Assembly: GCA_001800515.1 (NCBI GenBank)
Contig: MGVN01000250.1
Coordinates: 1-13,493, forward strand
Direction: 5' to 3'
Origin: Elusimicrobia bacterium RIFOXYB2_FULL_49_7
Lineage (GTDB): Bacteria; Fibrobacterota; OXYB2-FULL-49-7
DNA: 13,493 nt
Each line of letters starts with the position of its first letter. Position 1 is the first letter of the stretch. The position numbers were made by a program, and so were the translations under genes. The notes below the pieces were generated by a model that made no database searches, was not told the origin of the DNA, and worked only from the letters and a program-made list of their open reading frames with translations. Below are positions 6,224 to 13,493 of the stretch, in pieces.

Positions 6224-8005
6224 ATGGCAAAGATTACCATAGACGGTGCGGCCCTGGAGGTTCAGGACGGTATGACCATTTTGGATGCTGCCCGGCAGGC
6301 TAATATCAGGATCCCCACTCTTTGTTACCTGGAAAAAGTGCAGGCCATCGGTGCTTGCCGCGTCTGCCTGGTTGAGGTCGAAGGGGCCCGTACGCTTGTG
6401 GCCTCCTGCGTTATGCCTGTGGCGGACGGTATGAAAATCCATACGAACAGCCGCCGGGTGCGGGAAGCGCGCAAGACCGTAGTCGAATTGCTGCTGTCCG
6501 AACATGATGGCGATTGTCAGACCTGCGAACGAAGTGAGGATTGCGAATTGCGTATGCTGGCTTTGGAGCTCGGTATACGACGCGTACGATACGAAGGCGC
6601 CAAGACTGAAAAGTCGATAGATGATTCTACGGTCGCTCTTGTCCGGGACAACGGCAAATGCATCAAATGCCGCCGTTGTGTGGCCGTGTGCGGACAGATT
6701 CAGGCGGTGGGCGCTCTTTTTCCGCAGTATCGCGGATTCAAGACCCTCATCGGTCCGGCCTTTACGCTGAACATGGATTCGGTCCCATGCGTGCAATGCG
6801 GGCAGTGCGCGGCCGTGTGTCCGGTCGGTGCGATTGTAGAAAAGAGTCAGATTGACAAGGTTTGGGCGGCCATTGATGATCCCAAGAAGACCGTGGTCGT
6901 TCAGACCGCACCTGCTGTACGTGCTTCTCTGGGCGAAGATCTCGGTTTTCCGCCCGGAACCTTGGTGACCGGAAAGATGACGGCCGCGCTCCGACGTATG
7001 GGTTTCGATAATATTTTCGACACGAATTTTACGGCGGATCTCACTATCATTGAAGAAGGAACCGAGCTTTTGACGCGCGTCAAAAGGGCTTTTCTGAACA
7101 ATGAAAAGGTGGCCTTACCGCAATTTACCAGCTGTTCCCCGGGTTGGATCAAGTACATGGAACATTTTTACCCTCAACTTTTGCCCAACCTGTCCACCTG
7201 CAAATCACCGCAGCAGATGTTCGGTGCCATCGCCAAGACCTATCTGGCCAAAAAGATGAATATCAATCCTGCGGATATGTTTGTGGTCTCGGTCATGCCT
7301 TGTTTAGCCAAAAAATTTGAAGCGGATCGCCCGGAAATGAACTCAAGCGGCATGAAAGATGTGGATGCCGTGCTGACCACGCGTGAACTTGCCCGTATGA
7401 TTAAGCAGGCCGGGATTGACTTCAAGGCCCTGCCGGACGAGCAAATGGATAGACCGCTCGGCGTATCTTCCGGTGCGGCCGACATTTTTGCCAACACCGG
7501 TGGGGTGATGGAAGCCGCACTGCGCACGGCGTACGAAATCATTACCGGCAGACAACTTCCGTTTCAACAGCTGCATGTGGCCGCCCTGACCGGGCTTCAG
7601 GGGGTTAAAGAAGCGGATATTACCATTACCGGAACCGTGCCCGAATGGTCTTTTCTTGAAGGGGTCACCCTCAAGGTTGCCGTGGCTCACAGTCTGGGCC
7701 ATGCCCGTGCATTGGTGGAAAAGATTCTTTCCGGAGAATCGGTTTATCATTTCGTGGAAATCATGACTTGTCCGGGCGGCTGTATCGGCGGCGGCGGACA
7801 ACCGAGAGTGACCACGGACGAGGTGCGGCAGAAACGGATAGAAGCCATTTATCGGGAGGACGAAGGCAAAACCCTCCGTCAGTCGCATGACAATCCCAAG
7901 ATTAAGCAGATATACGGAGAGTTTTTAGAAATGCCCCTGGGCGAGAAATCTCATCACCTGCTGCATACGGAATATGTCAAGCGGGAAAATGTTCTTTTGA
8001 AATAA
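6224..8005 (+). CDS. hydA: [FeFe]-hydrogenase catalytic subunit with NuoG-like N-terminus (HydA)
   Basis: The product is a 593-residue cytoplasmic enzyme catalysing H2 to 2H+ + 2e-. Domains in order: plant-type [2Fe-2S] (C34, C45, C48, C62); NuoG-type His/Cys [4Fe-4S] (H94, C98, C101, C107); two ferredoxin [4Fe-4S] clusters (C146, C149, C152, C156 and C189, C192, C195, C199); the H-cluster domain from about 220; and a small-subunit-like C-terminus (about 535-590). H-cluster motifs are TAPAVR (228-233), TSCSPGW (302-308), MPCLAKKFE (358-366) and EIMTCPGGCIGGGGQP (512-527, C516 and C520). The first motif is TSCSP, not TSCCP, so one of the adjacent cysteines is serine (see findings). The length is close to Desulfovibrio HndD, and the extra C-terminal [2Fe-2S] domain of Thermotoga HydA is absent. 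With a NuoE and a NuoF partner it belongs with the multisubunit group A3 enzymes. It starts 19 bases after hydB. Confidence 0.96.
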   Translation: MAKITIDGAALEVQDGMTILDAARQANIRIPTLCYLEKVQAIGACRVCLVEVEGARTLVASCVMPVADGMKIHTNSRRVREARKTVVELLLSEHDGDCQTCERSEDCELRMLALELGIRRVRYEGAKTEKSIDDSTVALVRDNGKCIKCRRCVAVCGQIQAVGALFPQYRGFKTLIGPAFTLNMDSVPCVQCGQCAAVCPVGAIVEKSQIDKVWAAIDDPKKTVVVQTAPAVRASLGEDLGFPPGTLVTGKMTAALRRMGFDNIFDTNFTADLTIIEEGTELLTRVKRAFLNNEKVALPQFTSCSPGWIKYMEHFYPQLLPNLSTCKSPQQMFGAIAKTYLAKKMNINPADMFVVSVMPCLAKKFEADRPEMNSSGMKDVDAVLTTRELARMIKQAGIDFKALPDEQMDRPLGVSSGAADIFANTGGVMEAALRTAYEIITGRQLPFQQLHVAALTGLQGVKEADITITGTVPEWSFLEGVTLKVAVAHSLGHARALVEKILSGESVYHFVEIMTCPGGCIGGGGQPRVTTDEVRQKRIEAIYREDEGKTLRQSHDNPKIKQIYGEFLEMPLGEKSHHLLHTEYVKRENVLLK

Positions 8006-8018
8006 AGGAGAAGACCGT

Positions 8019-8399
8019 ATGGCAAAGATATTGCTCGTGGATGATGATGTTGACTTCCTGAATGCCACCTCCGTGGTGCTGAAGGCGAAAGGACACGAGA
8101 TTCTGACAGCGTTGGATGGAACCATCGGGTTAAATATGGCCAAGCAAGAGCATCCGGATCTTGTGGTATTGGATGTCATGATGACTTCGGATTCCGAAGG
8201 TTTTGAAGTGGCCCGAAAACTGAAGGAGGACGAGGCGACCAAGATGCTCCCCGTTATTTTACTTACCGGCGTTCGACAAGCCAAGGGGCTTCCTTTCAAA
8301 TATGAACCGGATGAGGATTGGTTGCCGGTCAAAGCCGTACTTGAAAAACCGGTCAAGCCGGAATTGCTCTACGAAACGGTTGAAAAAGCGCTGAAATAA
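8019..8399 (+). CDS. Single-domain (CheY-like) response regulator
   Basis: The product is a 126-residue receiver domain with no output domain. The acidic pocket is D9/D10, the predicted phospho-acceptor is D52 in VVLDVMM, and the switch and lysine residues are T83 (LLTG) and K110 (EKPV). The stretch around 92-104 (PFKYEPDEDWLPV) is longer and more acidic than in CheY and could be a partner-binding surface. AAAGGAG (8004-8010) sits 8 bases before the ATG, and the gene starts 13 bases after hydA. It is followed by the hydrogenase-like histidine kinase, its most likely phosphodonor. With no effector domain it probably passes phosphate on or acts by protein contact. Confidence 0.93.
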   Translation: MAKILLVDDDVDFLNATSVVLKAKGHEILTALDGTIGLNMAKQEHPDLVVLDVMMTSDSEGFEVARKLKEDEATKMLPVILLTGVRQAKGLPFKYEPDEDWLPVKAVLEKPVKPELLYETVEKALK

Positions 8400-8434
8400 G
8401 GCGATATTTTTACATCTATCGTTGGGGGCATGTC

Positions 8435-10414
8435 ATGGCTCTGGTTAAATCCATTAAGGAACGGTGCAGAACCTGCTATACTTGCGTCCGCGAATGCCCG
8501 GCCAAGGCCATTCGTATCTACCAGGGCCAGGCGGATGTGGTTTCCGAGCGCTGTATCGGTTGCGGAAATTGCCTTCAGGTTTGCAGTCAAAACGCCAAGG
8601 AAATATTAAACAGCGTTCCGGATGTTCTCTCTTTGTTCAATCGGGGGCTTACGACTGCGGTGGTTTTAGCGCCCAGTTTTCCCGTGGAATTCCAAGACAT
8701 CCCCTATCCTCGTTTGGTGGGTATGTTGCGAAAAGCGGGATTTGATACGGTGCATGAAGTGGCTTTCGGTGCGGATCTGCTCTCTCGTGCTTATCGTAAA
8801 CGTTTCCAGAACAATCGGGAAGAACGGGTTATTGCTTCCACCTGTGCGGCATTGGTCGCCTATGTGGAGTACTATCATCCGGAGTTGGTTCCCGTACTTG
8901 CCCCCTTGGTTTCTCCGACAGTGGCTATTTCACGCGTGTTGAAACGATTGCTCGGAGAACATATCCATGTTGTTTTTATCGGTCCCTGCATTGCCAAAAA
9001 AGGGGAGATTCGCCACCATGAGGTAAAAGGGGAGGTGGAGGCGGTCCTCACGTTTCAGGAACTTCGTACCCTTTTCCAGCACCGAGGCGTAACACCGGAC
9101 AGTGCTCAGGATTCCGATTTCGATCCCCCGCATCCGGCAAAGGGTATGCTCTTTGCCATGGTGCGCGGGTTGTTGGAAGCAGCGGATCTGAAGGATGATC
9201 CTCTGTCCGAGGATATTCGTGTGGCTCACGGCAAGCCGCTTTTTATTGAAGCGATACGTGAATTCAATGCTCCGGAAAACCGCACGCGGCTCCTGGAGGT
9301 CCTTTGCTGCGACGGTTGTATTATGGGGGCCGGCATTCGTAAAGACATCCCCCTTTATTTGCGGCGCAAAGCGGTCAGCCAATATGTTCAGGAACGACTG
9401 ACCCGCTTGGACGGCACAGGACATGAAGCTTTGATGGCTCAGTTTTCGGATTTGGATCTCTCTCGATCCTTTTCCGTCTATGACCGCCGTATTGTTGAAC
9501 CGAATAGCGAAGAGTTGGCCGCCATTCTCAGGCAATTGGGCCGACTGAGTCCGGATGATGAACTCAATTGCGGTGCCTGTGGATATGAAACCTGCCGCGC
9601 CCATGGGATGGCCATTTATCGGGGACTGGCTGAAAATGAGATGTGTCTGCCGAATACTATTGAGGCGCTGAAAACCTCCATCAGCCGGTTGGCTGAATCC
9701 AATATGGAACTGGCGACCATGGAAAATGCGTTGAATCAGTCTGAAAAACTGGCCAGTATGGGTCAATTGGCTGCGGGTATCGCCCATGAGGTGAACAATC
9801 CTTTGGGCGTGGTGCTGATGTATTCCCATCTTCTGCTCGAAAAATACGGCGGAGAGCCCAGGCTTCGCGAAGACCTTACCCTGATTGCCGAACAGGCTGA
9901 TCGCTGCAAGCGGATTATCTCCGGACTGCTGAATTTCGCCCGGCAAAATCGAATCAATCGCAGACCGGTAAACCTCTTCAATCTGCTGAGTCAGACAATA
10001 AAAACAGTTAATTTTGGAAAAGCCATCCAGGTTACCCTGAAACACAACATGAATAATCCGGTGGCGGATATAGACGAAGACCAGATTTCTCAGGCGCTGC
10101 TGAATCTTCTCACCAATGCACAGGCGGCTATGAGCAAGGGAGGAGAACTGACGATTGAAACGGAGGATACGGATGAAAGCGTCCGGATTTCCGTGGCCGA
10201 TTCGGGTGTCGGCATTCCTAAAGAGAATGCGTCAAAAATATTCAATCCCTTTTTCACCACCAAACAAATCGGCAAAGGTACCGGACTCGGATTAGCCGTC
10301 ACCTACGGCATCATTAAAATGCATCGAGGAGAGATAAAATTCGAATCTAATAGCAATCCTTCCACTGGCCCTACGGGGACGAAATTTATTATTTCTTTAC
10401 CGAGGCATGAATAA
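8435..10414 (+). CDS. Putative H2/redox sensor: ferredoxin-[FeFe]-hydrogenase-like domain fused to histidine kinase
   Basis: The product is 659 residues with no membrane segments. Two ferredoxin clusters come first (C11, C14, C17, C21 and C40, C43, C46, C50). A reduced H-cluster domain follows (about 70-320), with ASTCAALV at 134-141, GPCIAKKGE at 183-191 and EVLCCDGCIMGAG at 288-300. Next is a four-Cys Fe-S domain (C379, C382, C387, C404), then a linker of coiled-coil type (about 410-435). The kinase has HisKA with the phospho-acceptor H451 (AHEVNNPLG) and HATPase_c with N-box NLLTNAQ (557-563), DSGVGI (589-594), FNPFFTTK (603-610) and GKGTGLGL (613-620). Sensory [FeFe]-hydrogenases (HydS-like) are known, and this looks like the histidine-kinase-fused kind. 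Loss of the TSCCP motif and a CX2C third motif suggest sensing, not turnover. A weak purine-rich site (GGGGG, 8424-8428) precedes the ATG, and its end overlaps the next gene by 8 bases. Confidence 0.92.
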   Translation: MALVKSIKERCRTCYTCVRECPAKAIRIYQGQADVVSERCIGCGNCLQVCSQNAKEILNSVPDVLSLFNRGLTTAVVLAPSFPVEFQDIPYPRLVGMLRKAGFDTVHEVAFGADLLSRAYRKRFQNNREERVIASTCAALVAYVEYYHPELVPVLAPLVSPTVAISRVLKRLLGEHIHVVFIGPCIAKKGEIRHHEVKGEVEAVLTFQELRTLFQHRGVTPDSAQDSDFDPPHPAKGMLFAMVRGLLEAADLKDDPLSEDIRVAHGKPLFIEAIREFNAPENRTRLLEVLCCDGCIMGAGIRKDIPLYLRRKAVSQYVQERLTRLDGTGHEALMAQFSDLDLSRSFSVYDRRIVEPNSEELAAILRQLGRLSPDDELNCGACGYETCRAHGMAIYRGLAENEMCLPNTIEALKTSISRLAESNMELATMENALNQSEKLASMGQLAAGIAHEVNNPLGVVLMYSHLLLEKYGGEPRLREDLTLIAEQADRCKRIISGLLNFARQNRINRRPVNLFNLLSQTIKTVNFGKAIQVTLKHNMNNPVADIDEDQISQALLNLLTNAQAAMSKGGELTIETEDTDESVRISVADSGVGIPKENASKIFNPFFTTKQIGKGTGLGLAVTYGIIKMHRGEIKFESNSNPSTGPTGTKFIISLPRHE

Positions 10415-11543
10415 AGGTGTTTTCAAGGTTTTTGTGGTCGATGATGAGCCGGGCATGTGCGTGGGCGTCAAACGGACCCTTGATGGTTTTATTGTCCGCA
10501 TGGAGGATTTCCAAGAGGAGATCATCTTTGATGTGGAGACATACGATGCCGGCGAACCGCTTTTGGAACGGCTGAAGGAGATCCGACCGCATATCCTGCT
10601 TCTCGATTCCAAGTTGCCCGGTATCAGCGGGCTCGAAATCCTCGAACATCTCTCTCGCGAAAAGATTGAAATCTGTACGGTCATGATCACGGCCTATGCC
10701 AGTATTGAGACCGCCATTTCCGCCATCAAGCACGGTGCCTTTGATTTTCTGGCCAAGCCCTTTGCGCCGGATGAACTTCGCGTCCTGGTCGATAAGGCTG
10801 TCCGCCATGTTTTACTGCTCCGCCAAAGCCGGCGACTGGAGCAGGAACGCAAGAAAATCCGTTTTGAATTTATCTCCGTCTTGGCCCATGAACTTAAAGC
10901 GCCGCTGTCTGCGATCGAAAGTTATGTGGATATTATCCGACATCGGCGTGCCGGAGAGGATGAGGCAACTTATGCTTCCATGATGGATAGGGTTATTGTA
11001 AGGGTGGAGGGAATGCGTAAACTCATTTACGACCTTTTGGACTTGACCAGCATCGAATCAGGACAAAAAACGCATAAACCTGAACCCGTGGATGTGAATC
11101 AAGTGGTTCAAGGTGTCATAGAGTCTTTGCATAATCAAGCGATAGAAGCAGAAGTCGAACTTGCCATAAATTCTCAGGTAACATCGCCTTTCTATTTGGA
11201 TATCAGCGACTTATATATGATATGTACGAATCTTGTTTCTAATGCCATCAAATATAATAAAAGAGGCGGTCGTGTAGATGTCGCTCTTTTTCAGAAGCCG
11301 GACCAGCTTGAAGTTCGAGTGACGGATACCGGATTGGGTATCAGTGACGAAGAAAAGAAATTACTTTTTAAGGATTTTTCACGTATCAAGAACGAAAAAA
11401 CGCGGCATATTCTTGGAAGCGGTTTGGGACTCTCCATTATAAAAAAACTTGTTCATTATTATAAAGGCGATATTCGGGTGGAAAGCATACCCGATGTCGG
11501 CACAACCTTTACCATCACGCTCCACCAAACCCATAAGGCTTAA
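10407..11543 (+). CDS. Hybrid REC-histidine kinase (phosphorelay component)
   Basis: The product is a 378-residue soluble protein with an N-terminal receiver (about 5-130; D12/D13, phospho-acceptor D67 in LLLDSKLPG, T94, K117 in AKPF). A short helical connector (132-152) leads to HisKA with H161 (AHELKAPL) and HATPase_c with N-box NLVSNAIKYN (275-284), DTGLGI (307-312) and GSGLGLSI (337-344). All catalytic motifs are intact. The receiver precedes the kinase, so its phosphorylation by another kinase, plausibly the hydrogenase-like sensor encoded just upstream, may gate kinase activity. There is no transmembrane, PAS or DNA-binding domain. The ATG overlaps the sensor's end by 8 bases, and GAGG is only one base away, so translation probably depends on coupling. 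Confidence 0.92.
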   Translation: MNKGVFKVFVVDDEPGMCVGVKRTLDGFIVRMEDFQEEIIFDVETYDAGEPLLERLKEIRPHILLLDSKLPGISGLEILEHLSREKIEICTVMITAYASIETAISAIKHGAFDFLAKPFAPDELRVLVDKAVRHVLLLRQSRRLEQERKKIRFEFISVLAHELKAPLSAIESYVDIIRHRRAGEDEATYASMMDRVIVRVEGMRKLIYDLLDLTSIESGQKTHKPEPVDVNQVVQGVIESLHNQAIEAEVELAINSQVTSPFYLDISDLYMICTNLVSNAIKYNKRGGRVDVALFQKPDQLEVRVTDTGLGISDEEKKLLFKDFSRIKNEKTRHILGSGLGLSIIKKLVHYYKGDIRVESIPDVGTTFTITLHQTHKA

Positions 11544-11545
11544 CC

Positions 11546-12895
11546 ATGACCACATCCGCCTCACTCTTGCCCACCACGGATATCCGCGCGGTGTTTGAAA
11601 AAGCACGTAAACTGAAGGGACTTTCCTTAGACGAAGCGGCTTTGTTGATGGATATTACTGAACCGGCGGATAGGGAGGCGCTCTTTGAGACCGCTTGTAC
11701 GGTCAAACAGATCATCTACGGTCAACGGCTGGTATTATTTGCCCCGCTTTATATTTCCAATCTCTGCTCCAATGAGTGTCTTTATTGTGCCTTTCGAAAA
11801 AGTAATCGCGCTGTAAAAAGACGTTTCCTCAGCCAGGCGGAAATAGCTCAGGAAGTCAAGCTCTTGGTGGACCAGGGGCATAAGAGGCTCCTGCTGGTTT
11901 CAGGTGAGAGCTATCCGGCCGAGGGATTGGATTATATTCTGAGATCCATTGATACGGCCTATGCCGTAAAGTCCGGAAAAGGAGAGATTAGACGTATTAA
12001 TGTGAATATCGCCCCTCTGTCCACAGCGGAATTTAAACGGCTGAAAGAGGCGCGTATCGGTACCTATCAACTTTTTCAGGAGACCTATCATCGTCCTACC
12101 TATGCGCAGGTCCATCTTGAGGGTGCCAAGCGCGATTTTGATTGGCGTTATCAGGCTCCTTTGCGTGCCATGGAAGCCGGAATTAACGATGTGGGTATGG
12201 GCGTGCTTTTCGGACTTTACGATTGGAAAGAGGAGGTCAAATCCCTTTTAACTCATATTCGGGAGCTTGAAAAAACGTTTGGGGTGGGGCCGCACACCAT
12301 CAGCGTTCCCCGTTTGGAACCGGCTGACGGCTCCCCGCTTTCATTGGAATCGCCCTATCGGATGAGCGACTCGGATTTTCTGAAACTGGTTGCTATTCTG
12401 CGATTGGCTGTTCCGTATACGGGCATCATTATGTCCACGCGCGAAACACCGGAAATCCGGCGAAAATGTCTTTCGCTTGGTGTCTCCCAGATTTCTGCGG
12501 GTTCACGTACCAATCCCGGCGGTTATACGGAAGGTGGAACGGATAAGGACGGCAGTCAGTTTTCTCTGGGCGATCACCGTTCCTTGGATGACGTAATCCG
12601 AGATTGCACTGAGATGGGTTATGTCCCCTCGTTTTGCACGGGCTGTTACCGTCTCGGCCGCACGGGCAAGGATTTTATGGACCTGGCCAAGCCGGGTGAT
12701 ATTCGCCGTCATTGCGACCCCAATGCCTTGTCGACTTTTACGGAATATCTCATGGATTATGCTTCAGAAGCCACCCGGATCGCAGGAGAAACGCTTATTC
12801 GGAAGACATTGGATAAGAGGGACTCATCGGAACGTGTTCAAAACGAGCGAATGGTGCAGAGAGTCCGAGACGGTGAACGTGACGTTTACTGCTGA
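11546..12895 (+). CDS. hydG: [FeFe]-hydrogenase H-cluster radical SAM maturase HydG
   Basis: The product is a 449-residue radical-SAM tyrosine lyase that cleaves tyrosine to p-cresol and yields the CO and CN- ligands delivered as an Fe synthon for the H-cluster. The SAM-binding [4Fe-4S] motif is CSNECLYC (C74, C78, C81), preceded by FAPLYISNL. The HydG-specific C-terminal cluster motif is present in full: CTGC followed by 22 residues and a third Cys (CX2CX22C, ending in RRHC). This separates it from ThiH, its closest relative. Other typical segments are QLFQETYHRPTY (about 175-186), SVPRLEPADG and SAGSRTNPGGY. It starts 2 bases after the kinase gene with a weak AAGG 7 bases upstream, and ends 1 base before hydE, so the maturases share the transcript with the structural and sensor genes. 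Confidence 0.97.
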   Translation: MTTSASLLPTTDIRAVFEKARKLKGLSLDEAALLMDITEPADREALFETACTVKQIIYGQRLVLFAPLYISNLCSNECLYCAFRKSNRAVKRRFLSQAEIAQEVKLLVDQGHKRLLLVSGESYPAEGLDYILRSIDTAYAVKSGKGEIRRINVNIAPLSTAEFKRLKEARIGTYQLFQETYHRPTYAQVHLEGAKRDFDWRYQAPLRAMEAGINDVGMGVLFGLYDWKEEVKSLLTHIRELEKTFGVGPHTISVPRLEPADGSPLSLESPYRMSDSDFLKLVAILRLAVPYTGIIMSTRETPEIRRKCLSLGVSQISAGSRTNPGGYTEGGTDKDGSQFSLGDHRSLDDVIRDCTEMGYVPSFCTGCYRLGRTGKDFMDLAKPGDIRRHCDPNALSTFTEYLMDYASEATRIAGETLIRKTLDKRDSSERVQNERMVQRVRDGERDVYC

Positions 12896-12896
12896 T

Positions 12897-13493
12897 ATGG
12901 ATCACCGCGATGTTCTTGCTTGGTTGAAAAGCGCGCCCGGTTTTGAGTCAGACCGTCTGTTTAAATGGGCGGATGAGACACGTCAAAAAGAGGTTGGAAC
13001 AGCCGTTTTTCTCCGTGGCCTTATCGAAATCTCCAATTATTGTTCAAGACATTGTCTCTATTGTGGATTGCGCGCGCCGAATCACCACCTGTCCCGTTAT
13101 CGTATGACCTCTGACGAGATAATGGAAAGCGTGCGGCTGGCCCGTTCCCTTGGATATGGTACCGTGGTGCTGCAAGGAGGCGAAGACGAAGGGTTAACGC
13201 GTGATTTTATATCCGCCCTGATTCGTCGCATCAAGGAGGAGGTCGGTCTGGCCGTTACCTTAAGTCTTGGGGAACGGAAGTCTGAGGATTATCTTGCCTG
13301 GAAGCAGGCCGGTGCAGACCGTTATCTCCTGCGATTTGAAACCTCGGATATCGATTTATATTCAATGCTCCATCCGGCCCAACAGGACAAGGAAGCGCAT
13401 CGGCTGACCGTTGTACGATCGCTGTCCGCGATGGGATTTGAAACCGGTAGCGGGGTGATGGTGGGCTTGCCTGGCCAGAGTTTTCAGAGTCTT
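12897..13493 (+). CDS. hydE: [FeFe]-hydrogenase H-cluster radical SAM maturase HydE, 5' part
   Basis: About 199 codons are visible before the window ends, slightly more than half of a usual HydE (around 350 residues). The radical-SAM motif is CSRHCLYC (residues 48-55 from this ATG) within IEISNYCSRHCLYCGLRAPN. It is followed by RYRMTSDEI, TVVLQGGEDEG, LSLGER, GADRYLLRFETSD and MVGLPGQS, all typical of HydE. HydE works with HydG and HydF to build the azadithiolate-bridged di-iron site. The start is uncertain. ATG 12897 has no clear ribosome site, and in-frame GTGs at 12879 and 12873 would overlap hydG by 17-23 bases and add 6-8 residues. Coupled translation from hydG could support any of them. 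HydF, the third maturase, is not in the window. Confidence 0.95.
   Translation, partial: MDHRDVLAWLKSAPGFESDRLFKWADETRQKEVGTAVFLRGLIEISNYCSRHCLYCGLRAPNHHLSRYRMTSDEIMESVRLARSLGYGTVVLQGGEDEGLTRDFISALIRRIKEEVGLAVTLSLGERKSEDYLAWKQAGADRYLLRFETSDIDLYSMLHPAQQDKEAHRLTVVRSLSAMGFETGSGVMVGLPGQSFQSL

Noticed and set aside
2522..8005. nuoEFG genes of respiratory complex I
   Set aside because: The third protein ends in an [FeFe] H-cluster domain, the second in a GltD module, no membrane subunits follow, and hydG/hydE are in the same operon.
8930..10045. Long open frame of 371 codons on the minus strand within the sensor gene
   Set aside because: It is antisense to a gene with unmistakable hydrogenase and kinase motifs. 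Its own translation shows no recognisable domain and no ribosome site or spacing logic, so it is a shadow frame.
1..13493. CRISPR arrays, insertion sequences or tandem repeats
   Set aside because: No regularly spaced repeats, transposase genes or terminal inverted repeats were seen on either strand.

Overview
The window carries most of an [FeFe]-hydrogenase operon from an anaerobic bacterium. The evidence is a soluble NAD(P)-linked [FeFe]-hydrogenase, a second hydrogenase-like domain fused to a histidine kinase, and the radical-SAM H-cluster maturases HydG and HydE, all on one strand with almost no spacing. The genes are mid-GC, the tRNA has no encoded CCA, and there are no quinone or membrane hydrogenase subunits. 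This fits a fermentative or syntrophic Gram-negative-type lineage (Desulfobacterota, Omnitrophota or Elusimicrobiota would all fit), but the taxon cannot be fixed from the sequence alone.

Layout. Bases 1-210: C-terminal end of a CNNM/CorC-type CBS-domain membrane protein. 213-881: small multi-pass membrane protein of the 'small multidrug export' family. 884-957: tRNA-Val(CAC). 974-2296 (minus strand): AAA_14/DUF4143-type P-loop ATPase, probably an accessory gene. 2297-2521: AT-rich control region with a TATAAT box, a 22-codon small ORF behind a perfect AAGGAGG, a hairpin, and a sigma54-like -24/-12 element. 2522-13493: one long operon: hydC (NuoE-like), hydB fused to a GltD/NfnB-like flavoprotein, hydA (catalytic [FeFe] subunit), a single-domain response regulator, a ferredoxin/H-cluster-like domain/Fe-S/histidine kinase sensor, a REC-histidine kinase, hydG, and hydE (cut by the window end).

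How the genes may work together. HydC, HydB and HydA should form a cytoplasmic hydrogenase exchanging electrons between H2, NAD(H) and probably ferredoxin. The HydB subunit does not end in the usual ferredoxin domain. It continues into a complete GltD-like module with its own FAD and NAD(P)H sites, the same module set (NuoE + NuoF + GltD) that builds the Stn-type transhydrogenases. The complex may therefore join H2, NADH, NADPH and ferredoxin pools in one machine (inference). The three signalling genes look like an H2- or redox-sensing phosphorelay encoded inside the operon that it may control, but none carries a DNA-binding output domain. HydG and HydE supply the CO/CN- and dithiolate parts of the H-cluster; HydF is not in the window.
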